DNA of 64,000 nucleotides, taken from positions 992,001 to 1,056,000 of the forward strand of contig JAGTXK010000073.1 of NCBI GenBank assembly GCA_019096195.1. The letters are read 5' to 3'. Below, piece by piece: positions 21,277 to 34,365 of the stretch. Every line of letters starts with the position of its first letter. Position 1 is the stretch's first letter. The notes beneath the pieces are model-generated. The model worked only from the letters and a program-made list of their open reading frames with translations. It searched no databases and was not told the origin of the DNA. The DNA comes from Boletus sp. NGJ (lineage: Eukaryota > Basidiomycota > Agaricomycetes > Boletales > Boletaceae). The position numbers were made by a program, and so were the translations under genes.

Positions 21277-22354
21277 TCACTTTTTTGGTGGTTCTTCTGG
21301 CTTTGGGGGAGGAACAGGTTTGAGGTCTGCGGGTCTAATGGGCTCAGTGCCAGCTCCGACTTGCTCCCAAGGCGAAAGTGATTCGAAATTCCTGCATAAG
21401 GATGTGATGAGCAAAACCGATGACACAGATATCAAAGCAAGAATCACCGGAATGCCTGCGTAAGCTGCAGTGGCTCGTAGACAACGCGTTTCCGCTCTTC
21501 ATCGTAGCGGACCTCCGAATACCCCTAACCAAGGTGTCAAAATCAAATTTTACAAGATCATGTTCTGACTTACTGTCAAAGGGAAATCTTTGCGTAAGGG
21601 GTGTCCATCGAAGCCTGCACAGATAAGTAAAGTCAAGCATGAGAGAGAAGGCGAATGTGATCTACCGACCATAATCTGTCAATAGGCGACGTCTAGAAAT
21701 CCGGTGAACAACGAGCGGAGATGCTGTGCGTGACAAACTTACAAGTCTGGGTGACCAGAAAAGAACACACCAAACATGTCCCATACCTCCCTCTCATACC
21801 AGTCAGCACCACGGAAGACGGAGACAACGCTCGGTACAGGGTCCACTTCGCCAGCATATGTCTTTACCCGAATCCTGCCGGCGTGTTTGATGCTGAGCAG
21901 GTTGTATACAACCTCGAAACGGTTCTCTCTTTCCGGGAAATCCACCGCGGTGATATCAACAACACTCTTGAATTGGCACTGGGAGTGATCCCGCAGGAAA
22001 GTCAGGACAGGAACTATTGCCGAGGGAGGGACGTGAAGGATAAGCTCATCCTTGAGGACTGAAAACTGTTGGATGAACTTTGGGAGGCACTGAGTCAAAT
22101 ACGAGCCATAAGTGTGCAGCGACTCTGTGGTCCGTGCATACTTTGTCGCTGTTGGGTTAGGAGAGGTAGGCTCGGTGAACGGAGAGACAGAAGCTGGACA
22201 AGGATAAGCACAGCTCGAGGATCAGAAGCAAATAGGTACCTCTGGACGAGGACGTAAACTGGATGTTCCGTCGCAAGAGTGCGCTGGACGACCCGCGGCG
22301 GGCGCAGGGGTGTCTGAGGACGCCAGCCGCGCGGGTAGTTGCGCGCAAGGACAT
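21277..22354 (-). CDS. NDUFS3: NADH:ubiquinone oxidoreductase 30-kDa subunit (NDUFS3)
   Basis: A peripheral-arm subunit of mitochondrial complex I. Exon 1 (22240-22354) is an Arg/Ser-rich mitochondrial presequence. Exon 2 begins at 22148 and carries ESLHTYGSYLTQCLPKFIQQ, KSVVDITAVDFPERENRFEV, VYNLLSIKHAGRIRVKT and GADWYEREVWDMFGV, the family signature. Short downstream exons give [40 protein letters not shown] and YEPLQLTQAFRNFESLSPWE, ending in a Pro-rich tail. All introns fit GT-AG in phase, including one between TDYG and FDGH with donor GTCGGT. The gene is divergent from SPF27, with only 57 bp between start codons. Confidence 0.97.
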
Positions 22355-22411
22355 TGGGTGGTTGTGGTTAGTAGAGGTTGGTCGGAGTAGGAATTTCCGA
22401 CGCGATTGACC

Positions 22412-23212
22412 ATGCTCACTGACGACAAAATAGCGCTTTTCGATTCACTTCCGTACTACGACAATGACCTCGAGCAGTATCCGATTCTCAAAGAAAAGGT
22501 TGACAAGGAGCTGGCGCGTGAGCCCAAGCCTCCGCAGACCATGCATCCTCTTGTCCCAGCTCCGCTTGAGTTGTTCAAGGTTGGTGTAGAAATCTCCTCG
22601 CTTCGTGAACCTCAGCTGCACACATGACATAGAACAATTCCCTGCTAGCTGCGGAGCTCGCGCGTGTAGAGGCGCACCAGCTCTTGCCTCCACTGGACAC
22701 TGTGAGGTATCAACTACCCGCACCTACATCATCGCCAGGAACTGATGAAGAGTGGCGGGAAGCCCTTGGAAACGCACATGCTCAACTTGAGCACCAGCGC
22801 TTACGGTCTGTGCGGGAACTTGCAGAATGTCTGTAATTCGATTGAGCTGGTGTTGTCAGGCATACCAACCTTGCACTCCTACAAACGTATGGCCAGAATG
22901 CTTGGCGCACGCATAACTACCTGTTGGAGGAGACGGCAAAGCAGTGCGAGAGAGCACTCGAAGAATTGAAAGAGCTGACCACGGAGCTGAACAGGGAGCG
23001 CAAAAACTTGCAGGTTCGTCCATATAGCTTCTCGCGGAGGTTGGTCGCTGATGCACGGTTGCTAGACGCGTTACGGTGCACAACTGACGACACTGGAGAC
23101 GAGGTGGACTGAGCTGCTGTCGAGCATCTTGCAGATTGAGATGGCGAATGTTGCGCTGGAAGGGGAGGTGGAACGGCTGCGGAGGAAGGAGGGGGAGATG
23201 ATAGGACTGTAG
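22412..23212 (+). CDS. Pre-mRNA-splicing factor SPF27/BCAS2 (Cwf7)
   Basis: A component of the Prp19 (NineTeen) complex of the spliceosome. Four exons (22412-22579, 22633-22805, 22860-23013, 23066-23212) join in phase to 213 residues, the usual size. The N-terminus has DSLPYYDNDLEQYP, matching the family's DALPYxDxxY motif. NNSLLAAELARVE and LALLQTYGQNAWRTHNYLLE are the conserved middle. ALEELKELTTELNRERKNLQ and LTTLETRWTELLSSILQIEM form the C-terminal coiled coil. The start was placed at the ATG at 22412. The very short gap to NDUFS3 implies a shared promoter. Confidence 0.92.
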
Positions 23213-23452
23213 CGATGTACGACAGTACTGTGTAATGGGACTGACTGACCCAAAAAGGAGAGACGTCGGTGACCCCGCCGCGTGCAATTTCGTCTGCTGC
23301 AGCGAGGACAAAACTCGTTCAGCGCGCTGCTCAGCATATCATCCCCTCCAAAGGTGAGCTCTTCCGTTCCACCACACCCACCCGACCACTCCCCACCGAC
23401 ACCACCACTTCTTCTCCGTCAAAGTCAACGATCAGCGTCCTGGGGCGCGTTT

Positions 23453-26400
23453 ATGGCCGATACCGACAAAGCAGACCCAGTATCATCGGAATCATCGCAG
23501 GATGTACCCGAGATAGTGACCCTCCCCGCCAGCGGACAACCTTTGCACACTCGTGCACAATCCCCGGTACCGAACCCGGAACAGTCGTACTCCATTTCAT
23601 CATATTCTACCACCCCAGATCACGCTCCTGCTGCCCTGTCTGTGCCTCCTTCCGCGACGTGCTCCCCCTTCGCCATTCCCCATCCCAAAAGGTTTAACGC
23701 GGTCAACATAAACAAGAAATTTCTCCAGAAGAACTCTACCTCCTCTGCTGCTGCCTCTGTCGTCGCTACCCTCGCTACAGCTGCCAAGACTGGAACCCCT
23801 GCTCGTATGTCGTCCTTCTTTATCTTTCGGTTCTCTCACGTCTCCCAGCAGCACGCCCTCCCCCCCAGCCCTCCACTTCGCATTCCAAGTTAGTGACTGC
23901 CAAGCTCACGTCAACCGCCCCACTATCCGCAACTACTGGTCCAGGTTGGTCCCGCCCTTCTTCTGCCACTCCACCTGTCTCTACCACGCCATCGACTTCG
24001 CCGAATGCACCACCACCTCAACCGCCCGCATCAATACCCACAATGCCTCAATTCCCCCATGGTGGCAAGGTCATACAGCCCCAACCAAGGAATGCCATGG
24101 CCTCATCGTCTCCGCTGGTCAAGAAGGATAGCTCCACAAAACCTGCTTGGGGAAACGCAAAGTCTCTTTCCGCAACCTCCGATAGCACCCCACGCAGTGA
24201 TTTCCCTACTGCAGCCGAGGTTGCTCAAGGCCAGTTGCTCACCGGCTAACAAGTTCATCGACAAAAAGATAGTAATCATTCATCCACAGGTCGCGTCATC
24301 AAAGCTGAGGAGCCAAAGCCTGAGGATCCTCTGACGTTGAATCGAGTACCGCCGCAGGAAGCGGACGCGTTCAGGGGAGTACACCTTGATCCGAATGCCC
24401 ATCATTGGGATGAGGTTCGTTATCATTTGTCATCAATGGTACTCTCATTTGATTATTTGTAGATGGAGGAAGATGATGATAACTTCCTGGACAACGTCAT
24501 CGAATTCGGGGATGGTCGGCAGTACAAAGTAGCACCAACCGCTACCGGACAGCCGGCGGCCACGAGTACTACAACCACCCCTGTGGATGGAGAAACTCCC
24601 GTCTCAACCGCTGACCATGTGTCGACTGAGCCCGTCAGTAAAGAAGAGAGGTTTGCAGATGATTTTGATCGTAGCTGGCCTCGTACTAGGCAGTCACCTA
24701 TCGTGCTTCAAAGAGACTTGCCCAGTCGTTCTTCCCAACATATATCGGTTTCTCCTACCCCATCCCAACCTGGTCATTTTTCGGTGGAGGGGTCAAGGGT
24801 ACTTTTCAATGAGCGTTCCAATAGGTTAGAGCCTTACACCAGTCCCCATTTTCCAAACCGACTTGGTTCCAGCCTCGGATTTTCAAGGCGGAATGCTCAC
24901 GGAGAGCACGCTCTTTCACCATCTGAACCTCGTTTTAGCAGGGACGCTCCGCCTCATAGTCCGGTACATCTTGTGCACTTGTTGCAGAAACCTTCTGAGG
25001 GGACTCATGATACTTCGACGCAGTCATCAAGGAGCTACGCTGGGGACTTCATAGGTAGACGGAACGCGGAGCGTGATGGTGGTCTACACAACTTCGGAAG
25101 TGACTATGGTCAGAACAAAGCCAGAGCTAGAGATCCCGGTGGGCCATCTGGATCTTTTCACGATTCCCGCGGTATTAGCGAGAAACGGCCTCGCCGACTT
25201 TCAGGTGCTTCCTTTGCCAGTTCAATCCCTGATGGCCAACAGCAAGGGTCGTCTCATTCTTCGGATGTCCCGTTTTCCCGGAGATCTCAAGCACGAGAAT
25301 CTCCTTTGCAACATTTGTCCGTCCTTCCTGCAAACGTATCGGCCCAGGTTTCTGGGGTTTCCCAGTTACCAGGCACATCCTATGCAGTTACACCAGAGGT
25401 ACAGCTGTCGGGTTCCTCATCAGTGCTGGACATTGAAGGCGTACACAAGACCGCTATGCATATATCTGCAGAGCGCGCGAAACAAAGACGGCAATTGGAA
25501 GAGGAAGAACGTGAAAAAGAGAAAGAACGTGCGAGAAAGAAGGCGACCGAACTTGAAGCACGAATGGTGCAAGCCCACGTGAGTCCCTTTTCTACAAACT
25601 ACGATACAGCCAACTCATGCAACGTCTCAGAAAGCCGCTGCTATGGAGATTATTCAGCAGGCCGTCACTTCTGCGCAGGACCCTGATCAACTTGTTACCG
25701 ACCCAGAAGAACATAAATCTTCTGAAGCTACTCAGTTCAATGTTAACGAACGGCAACCTTCACTGAAACCTGTTACACGTCCGCAACATGACATTAAAGT
25801 TTCACGCCCAAATACTACCTCCGCAAATGAGTCCCTCCCGCCTTCGGAACAGGTTGATTCGTGGCGTAGCAAGACACGGCTCCAACCACAGCAGCTCCCA
25901 GTTCTTTCACCTCCAGTGTTCCAAGACGCATCTGGTGTCGCTGCCGACGACAACCTTGAGGTTGTTGATTTTTCCGATCTCGGTAAATTCATAGGCGGCG
26001 ACCAGGCTTCATTGGCATCGGTGACACCAGCACCATCATCCTATTCACCCGCATCTTCTGACCGTCATTCATTCCCCGTACGACCGGTCGCTAGTGATTT
26101 CTTTGAAGATCTTCCTCCGCATGTTCTCCTTGCTAGAACCATCACTTCGCCAACTTCCGAACGTCACACCCTTCCTATCGTTCCGGAAGCATCTGTTCTC
26201 CCACCAAATGAGCAGATCCAGGTACCCTCCTCTTTGATCCCAACAGCACCTACCCAAGGGATGAGGGAACATGATTCTCATAGGTTCGCTGGACCCAATG
26301 GTGCACACTCTTTTGCGCGGAGCCATCCATCCCCAACAGCTCCTCACCATCGTCTGAGTAAAGGTCCAACACCCTTTCGACAGGTCACAATGTCGGCCTT

Positions 26401-28573
26401 GGACGACGTCATGTCCCGCATCAAAGGTGCCTTGGATAACATGCAAGTTGATGCAGGAAGGGGAACTTCATCAAATGAACCCGTGGATTGGCTTGCTGGT
26501 GCTGCTAAACCAAAAGTCCGGGTACTGGAGCCTCCGATTTCAACTAGAACCCTCTCGAAAGACGCCAAATGGCTACCTCCAGCCCTGAGACAGTCTCAGC
26601 CAGATTTAGATCAAGAAGTTTTCGGCACCACTGGCTGCGAGCCCCCCTGTTCCCCTCGACCAGTCACTCTCGTTGTCAAGTTGCCTACAATTTTTCGGCC
26701 AATTGACGCAATCCCCAAGCGGCAACTGCACCTGCTGATAAACTCGTCCAGTCATGTTCGCCTTGACACTCTGTCTTGGGACCCACCTCTTGACGGGATG
26801 AACAAGCGAGATTTGCCGGTGAACGAGATTCTGTTCAAGCGTCCCCCTCCAGGCAAAGGCAGCAAAATTAGGTATAGAGTTCAATTACCGAGGGTCACCC
26901 GCACGCACTCCGCTTCTCTACCCAAGGTAAACCTTCCTTCTGGGTTCCCTAAAATCAGTACAGCTCCTGGACGCTCGAAGGCAGTCGATGACCTTCCTAC
27001 ATGGCGCAGGGGACCGGCACCCCCCTCCACGACCCAGAAAACCACACCGTCAGAGGAAACACCGCTCATTTTAGATGTCACAAGTTGCTCTCCACCTCCG
27101 GAATTTACAGCACTTTGCTCTGGGCTCACGGGTACACAAGAGGCGTCTACAAAATCGGAATCCTACGTGGTGCGCCAGAGGACACAGCCAAAGTTGCCAG
27201 CAGGCTCAGCAATTGGATTTTATCGTGACCCCAGCTCATCTTACCAGGACTCCAAGGCTACTGTCAATTTTACAGTAACCAGTGAGCTGGAGGAAGCTAC
27301 GCAACTTTCTCAGCCGGAATCCAGTATGCTCTTGTCCTCGTCGATTACCGATACTTCACCGGCAACAATCCCCTCGGAACCCAAAGGGTCTGCTGTGATT
27401 GCAAGCCCTAGTGCGAATGAAGTAAACATCGACATGCAACTTCCTACCCTGAGCTTGATTACACAGGCAGACAGCAAAGTCTCGGAGGAATCTGTATGTT
27501 CAAACTGGTCCATGGCATTGTTCTCAGCTTATGTATATCATTAGACCGAACGATCGCTACGTACCCCAGCATCTGCATCCTTCAGTACTCCTTGGACAAA
27601 GTCGCCATTGAGCTTCTCTAGCAAAGATTCACCTGCCAGGGCACCTGACCCAGATCATCTCAGGGCTGTCTGGTCTCAAACTGCAGACAAGGAACAAATG
27701 TCCGCTGTAAACTCCTTGGAAGGTATCGCCGACGACCTCACTGCATTACCCTTCACTATTCAAGAAGTCAAGTCCGAGGATGGTGAAACACCACCACCAA
27801 CCAGTGCTGCAGTGGCTTCGAAAATATCTCTTCATGATGTAACGCGTGCATTCCAGCAAGTTCCGACCCCCTCTAATGCATCATCCCATCGACCTCAGCC
27901 TTTGTCGCCACCCACTGCGAATGGCCCAATCACACGCCCTCCGACCTTCAATTATCCAACCCCTCTTCAGGCGCCTGGTGCCACCATACGCCCCCACTTT
28001 GCTGCATTCCCGTCGCCAATGCTTGCCCACTCCCCGAGCCCTACTGTGCTATATCCTCCCAGCGCGCCGAGCCCCATACCGCGGGTCGCTATGAACGGAC
28101 ACCCTCAGCTGTACAATCAACCCATGTGGGTGCCTATGCAGACCTCCCAAAACAATAGCGCGGTACGGCCCGTCCCTTCTCCTTACCCTACCCAAATGGT
28201 AGCATATCCCGCACCAACACCGGTACATCCTGTTTACGCTTCTGGTCTTTCCCCCCAAAATGTGCCACCATCTGTTACTGGCTCAGCGCCACCACGTCCG
28301 CGCGGAATGCCTATGCTAAGTCCAGTTATGCATCCTGCTACGCCAGCGAATGTACCGATGTATAACGGTAGTCCAGTGCTGATGCATCCACCTGCGATGA
28401 TTGCCTCTGGGCACCGTCCTCCGTACATGAACTCTGGTCCCTCAGAACGCGGACAGGGTCGCTCAGAGAACATGTCTGTTACTCCTCACATGCAGCAACC
28501 CTCTCAGTCACAAAGTCACATCCCTCCACAACCTGTGTATACGCATGTTCCGTTTTCTCGGCCATCATGGTGA
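23453..28573 (+). CDS. Large Ser/Pro-rich protein with BAT2/PRRC2-like N-terminus
   Basis: Six exons (23453-23804, 23852-24229, 24290-24414, 24463-25578, 25631-27493, 27545-28573) join in phase to 1,620 residues. The N-terminal 300 residues include RFNAVNINKKFLQK, KPAWGNAKSLS and RSDFPTAAEVAQG, reminiscent of BAT2_N/PRRC2 proteins, which associate with RNA. Next comes DPNAHHWDEMEEDDDNFLDN. A charged helix, RAKQRRQLEEEEREKEKERA, near residue 630 is the only predicted coiled coil. The rest is low-complexity Ser/Pro/Thr, with a Pro/Met/Tyr-rich C-terminus ending PFSRPSW. The second intron appears to use a GC donor (24230-24289), and the first has tandem CAG acceptors at 23846-23851. Function is unknown; the BAT2 link is tentative. 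Confidence 0.75.
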
Positions 28574-28733
28574 AAACCTGTGCTCACATCACATATGTCC
28601 CATTGGATGATATATTGATATTTCTGTTTCTTTTGAATGCAACTTTATCCTGTTCTTCATCGCAGAATGAACTCAGACGATGACAATATTTATTAAAGGG
28701 TAAATGAGATACTCTATGTAAAATGATTAGTCC

Positions 28734-30428
28734 CTACGCGTGTGCCAACTCGACGGCTTTCTCGGCAGCTGTGTCGAGGTCGTCAAAGGGTATGATCTTG
28801 AGACCGGAATCCTTGATCATCCTAGGCAAGGATCAGTGGTTCTCGCACCGTCAATTAATAATGGGCACGTACTGCTTCGCTTCTGCCTCCTTCGTGCCCT
28901 TGAGTCGAACGACCAGTGGGATGCTGAGGTCAAGCTCCTTGGTGGCGCGGATAACACCCTCGGCAATGTAATCACATCTCATGATGCCTCCAAAGATGTT
29001 GATGAAAATACTCTTGACCTTGGAGTCGGTCAGGAGAATTTCGAACGCCTTCTTGACGGTCTCGGGGGTAGCGCCACTGCGCCAAAGATGAACAACGTTT
29101 TATGATGCAGAAAATTCATCCCTCACCCTCCAACATCGAGGAAATTAGCGGGATTTCCACCGTGTAGCGATAGCACGTCCATGGTAGCCATGGCCAAGCC
29201 TGCACCGTTAACCAAACACCCGATGCTGCCATCAAGTTTGATGAAGTTCAAGTTGGCCTTTTGCGCCTCAACCTCGGAAGGCTCTTCTTGAGAGATGTCA
29301 CGAAGGTCAAAGACATCCTTCTGCCGGAACTCGGCGTTGTCATCGAAGCCCAGTTTGGCATCCATGCTAGGAAAACAACGTTGCAGAATAATTACACGGG
29401 TGTGGGAGCGCTGGCATACCAAAGAACATGGCCGTCGGTGGTCTCGGCCATGGGGTTGATTTCAATCTGGGTAGCATCCTTGTCCTTGAATAGCTTGTAC
29501 AAGGTCACAAAAATATCCGCAGCTTCCTTCTGAGTTGTCGCGTCTTTAAACCCAAGTGTCTTTGCAAGCTCCAAAGCGACCAATGGATCGACACCCTTCT
29601 TGGCATCGATTGGAGTAGTAATAATGGAATGAGGGTCCTTTGCAGCCACCTCCTCGATGTTCATCCCGCCTTGATTGGACGCCACCAAGACAGGGCCCTG
29701 AGTGACACGATCGTTGAGAATTGCGACGTAGTACTCATGAGCGGGATCCCGTCGCTCTGCGAGCATGACCTAGCAATGATGAGTAGTATGAACTTGACAC
29801 CAAGGATGGAACGAACAGCTTTGCAGATCCTGCCAGCAGAACCAGTTTGCTTCGTGATCAGGTTGGCACCGATCATCTGCTTAGCGATTTCCCGTGCTTG
29901 TTCAGGACTATTACAGTCAGCATAGACGAAGTCTGCACACAAAAGGACATACGCGTCGATGGTGTGTACACCTCCCTTGAATCCGTTGTCAAAAGTTCCC
30001 TTGCCTCGGCCGCCGGCAAGGACCTGGGCCTTGATGACCAGTCTGTTTATGCCTGGGGGCGAACAAATCGCAACACTGAGAATCCCTTTTTTTTTCCACG
30101 AGAGCCTGAATGACAAGGACATAGACATACCGAAATTCTCTGCGGCCTTGAAGGCCTCGTCGGGACTCTTTGCGCCAATGCTCTTTGGGGTCGGGATACC
30201 ATACTAGAGGTGAAGTCAGTAAACCGAATAAGACAGAGGGCGGTACTACATACTGCATTGAGGAGGTTCACGGACTGGTACTCGTGTATAGAGAGAAAAC
30301 GGCGCTGGCCGGCATGGACGGCCTTTGGGTAAAGGAATTTTGAAACGTGGTGAGGATACGCGAGGGATGTATGGTGAGCTTTTACTTACACGAGCAAGGG
30401 AGCCCGCCTTTCTGAGTGAAGGAAGCAT
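28734..30428 (-). CDS. LSC2: Succinyl-CoA ligase beta subunit, mitochondrial
   Basis: Makes ATP (or GTP) from succinyl-CoA in the TCA cycle together with the alpha subunit. Nine exons, starting 30390-30428 and ending 28734-28821, join in phase to 411 residues. After a short presequence the mature protein reads [20 protein letters not shown]. The ATP-grasp motif [20 protein letters not shown] is present, as are [24 protein letters not shown] and [45 protein letters not shown] and [18 protein letters not shown] are the conserved CoA-ligase part. It is divergent from the DinB-like gene across about 450 bp. Confidence 0.97.
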
Positions 30429-30880
30429 ATGGTGGATGGAGAGTAGAGTACAGTCTCGGAGGAAGTGGGTATATGGAGATTGGCTTACGTCAGCAGTATG
30501 TGGGACAGACGGAGCCTGGTTGAGTTTGGGCAACGTTCACTGGGACCAGAAGTGACGACGACGGTGGACGCGCATTCGCTGACAGTCTTCCTGTCTCTGA
30601 TCCAGCCATCTTGTTGGTTTGGGAGCATCTCTGGTAGAACAAGACTCCTGGCCTTGAGTTCGGGCAGCCTATTTGTATCTCGTGGGCTGTTCGAAATTTG
30701 GCTCAAGGAATATACAGTACTACCTCTACCTCCGTGGCCGTTAGACACAACTCCCATGTTATCTGTCCTCGAGGCCGACCTCGACGAAAATGTGCTGCCT
30801 GACTAGTGTTCACCTATTTATCCGCCAGATTCCAACTTGAATCCCGCGCACACTTGACGCTCGATCTCCATCGCATTGAC

Positions 30881-31717
30881 ATGTCCTTGTCAGCCATGTC
30901 CGAGTCGACAAAGTCTGACACCAGTCATACCAATGGCGGTCATGATCCGCACTCGTTACAACTATCGGAGCTCCTTTTCGTCTCTTCCACCGTTTTGCAA
31001 CAAGCACTTGATCTCGTCGACGACGTCCTGACCGACAACAATCAGCTTACCGTACAGTCCAAATATCTCCCGGGCTCGACGATCGGTAGCTTATTCGCCT
31101 ATATACTCGCTTTAACCTTGATGATGCCTCCAATAGGAAAACATATACGCCATGCACGGGATCACTTCATTCTGCTGATCGACTGTATGGTTGGCGGCCA
31201 ACCCTACGTCTTATCTTACGATGTACGCAACCGAAACACCCCAATGGAGAGCAGCCTCTCCGAAGCTCATGATGCATTGGTTTCCGCGATATCACGCCTC
31301 AAAGAGTTCGGAGCGTCCCCTTCGGTTACACTGGATCAAGCCATCACTCTGAACGCTGTGACACCCTATCCTCATACTTTCGAAACTACCTTTGGCAGAG
31401 AGGTGAGAGAAATCAGCCAACCAAAGCAGTCTGACTGACTCAAGCTCCTATGGAGTTATGGTTTGCTGCACTGCACGCAGTCCATCATTGGTCCATGGTA
31501 AGGGCACAATCTTCCTCTTAAAGTTTCTGAACTCATTACCTCATAGGTCCGCGTGATAGCCGGGGAACTTGTTCGCTTCCACGTCCACTAACTCGTCTTA
31601 TCACTAACCCTTGCATAGGACATCTTTTTACCAGACGATTTCGGGTTCGCTCCTTCCACCTTGGTGTACAGAGGAAGTGATGCTCTACTGGGAAAGGCTA
31701 AAATCTCATCAATGTAG
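30881..31717 (+). CDS. DinB-like four-helix protein
   Basis: Five exons (30881-31085, 31137-31402, 31456-31497, 31547-31570, 31619-31717) join in phase to 211 residues. Conserved blocks are STIGKHIRHARDHFILLID, YVLSYDVRNRNTPMESS, FETTFGRELWFAALHAVHHW, SMVRVIAGEL and LPDDFGFAPSTLVYRGS. His residues in RHARDH and HAVHHW fit the three-His metal site of the DinB/YfiT superfamily. Members often act as metal-dependent transferases, but the fungal group is uncharacterised. The 24-nt fourth exon and a first intron of 51 nt without stops are unusual. HDAC starts 214 bp downstream on the same strand. Confidence 0.85.
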
Positions 31718-31931
31718 AATGTCAAACGTACATTACCGAGCATGTTTTTTTGTAGTCTAATTCAAAACATCCTCGGTACTAAGTTTGCGATAACTGGGAC
31801 GAGACGGTGCTGTCACTGCTGTGCACGTGAGTAATTGCAGTCAACCTCAACCCTATTGGAAGCGCGTGGAAATCCAGGTCTCATAGTATATCTTGTCACC
31901 GTTGCAACTTTGCCCATCAACGTTGTTGGAG

Positions 31932-34258
31932 ATGTCGGAGAGTATGTTGCCCCTTGACGGTGAAGCCCACAAAAAGCGAGTCGTATGTGTTTTGCCCTGC
32001 ATCATAACTGGCTAGGCCTCACGGTACTATTCCATCCGAATGGATGTTGGCCTCCAGTGCTATTTTTTCGACTCGGACATCGGGGGCTTCCACTATGGCC
32101 CTGGGCATCCGTATGTATCCCCAAACTCTGTACTGGTGAGCAGGTCTCAATGGCTTGCCCCTACCAGAATGAAACCGACTCGAATACGGATGTGTCACTC
32201 CCTCGTCATGAACTACGGACTATACAAGAAAATGGAAATCTTCGTGAGTGTACAGAACTGTGCCTGGTCGAGGTTGACGTTTGCTTGTCCCCCACGGTAT
32301 AGCGCGCAAAACCCGCAACGAAACGCGAAATGACCCAGTTTCACTCTGACGAGTATGTTGATTTTCTCAGTAGAATAACACCCAGCAACATGAATTTATA
32401 CATTAAAGAACAACATAAGTGTAAGTTCAACGGGGCCATTCCAATCAACCCATATACACTCTAACGTTTTGCCATGTAATAGACAATGTTGGTGATGATT
32501 GCCCCGTTTTTGACGGGCTTTTTGACTATTGCTCTATATCCGCTGGTGGTTCTATGGGTTAGTCAACTTGCAATTCAGAGAGCTCTTCTGAATAATGAGC
32601 TCGGCCAGAGGGTGCCGCTCGCCTAAGCCGGGACAAGTGTGACATTGCAATCAACTGGGCCGGCGGACTGCATCATGCAAAGAAGAGTGAAGCTAGTGGC
32701 TTTTGCTATGTCAACGGTAAATTGTGAATATTGTCCTCCAACGACACATTGGTTAAATCTCGCCCCGTAGATATCGTCCTCGGCATACTGGAATTACTTC
32801 GGTCAGTCTGCTCATACTTTTAGATGAGCGTTCAACCCAACCTCGACGTTATATTAGGTACCATACGCGTGTGCTCTACATTGACATTGACGTCCATCAC
32901 GGCGATGGTGTAGAAGAAGCATTCTACACTACAGATCGCGTCATGACGGTTAGTTTCCATAAGTATGGTGAATATTTCCCCGGAACCGGTGAACTTCGTG
33001 TAAGCATCCTCTTCTTGAGATTACGCCCTTAAGATTCCTATGAATCAAACAGGATGTTGGCATCGGGAAGGGGAAGTACTATGCTCTGAACTTTCCATTG
33101 CGGGACGGTATCTCAGATGAGAACTACAAATCTGTTTTTGAGCCGGTGAGCAACACCCCGCAGAACGACGTCGATTTATAATGTTTATTCGATGTAGATA
33201 ATACGACAAGTGATGGAATCGTATGATCCTTCAGCCATAGTTCTACAATGTGGTACGGATTCACTGTCGGGGGACAAGCTCGGATGTCTCAACCTTTCGA
33301 TGAGAGGTAGGATCCTCGAAGCACCTTATACACGTCACGAACCGATATCCGCTAGGGCACGCAAATTGCGTCAAGTTTGTCAAGTCGTTCAACAAGCCGC
33401 TGCTGCTCCTTGGGGGAGGGGGATATACGATGCGAAACGTCAGTCGTGCATGGGCATACGAGACAGGATTGGCTGCTGGGGTTGAGCTCGGACCTGGTAC
33501 GAACGACGCACCCAAACTCAATATAGTAGAGACTAACAAGGACTCTAGAAATACCGGTCAACGAATACTACGAGTATTTTGGGCCGGACTATGAACTAGA
33601 TGTGAAAGCGTCAAACACTGAGGACATGAACTCTCCAGAATACCTGGAACGGGTGAAGAATATTGTCATGGAAAACTTGCGGAAGTTGCAGGGTCCGCCG
33701 AGCGTGCAGATGACGGGTACGGAAAGAATCATTTCATGATATTCGCTTCCCAACCTGTTTCCCTTGTCAGACATTCCAAAGACGCCTGTGGATGATGCGA
33801 TGGACGACATGAATCAAGACGAAGATCTCATACCACCCGACGGCCGAAGACATCGGCGCTTACTCGATTCGCGTATTCAGGGGGATGGCGAGCTCTCTGA
33901 TTCTGATGATGAAGGAGAAGGTGGTAGAAGGGATTACACAAACCACAAAGATCGAGGTCGCGAGAGTAGGAGTCGCTCTAGCGAGACCGAAAGTGGAGAG
34001 ATGAGGAGATTCGGAATCGGGGGTGGGATTCTCAGCGCTGGTGCTGCCAGCTCGACCCACGGCGCTGGACCGAGTGGTCACACCACTTTGATATCGCAAA
34101 CACTCAAAACACCACTCGCTTTGGATGCTGACGAGCCGTCGTCGGCGATTGATAGTGGAGTGGCGGCAATGGAGTCTGGCACCAGTAATGGCAACGGAGC
34201 CTCGGAGATATCAAAGGACGACATGGCAGTGGACGAGAACTCCATTGAGGATAGATAG
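31932..34258 (+). CDS. RPD3-type class I histone deacetylase
   Basis: Removes acetyl groups from histone tails as the catalytic core of Rpd3/Sin3-type complexes. About a dozen exons. The N-terminus [17 protein letters not shown] joins [18 protein letters not shown], then [20 protein letters not shown]. Active-site sequence is intact: [57 protein letters not shown] and [20 protein letters not shown]. The catalytic core ends near [14 protein letters not shown] tail of roughly 170 residues follows, acidic and Arg-rich ([13 protein letters not shown]), unrelated to catalysis and typical of fungal Rpd3 proteins. Two ATGs four codons apart are possible starts (31932, 31944). Confidence 0.96.
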
Positions 34259-34365
34259 CTAGCTGGAGACGACTGATATCTTCAGTGTTACAGCCTGTCA
34301 CGGTACATTACCTTGCAACAGAGTAAACACCTGTCATCAAAGTCTAGCTTGATACTTGGTCACGA

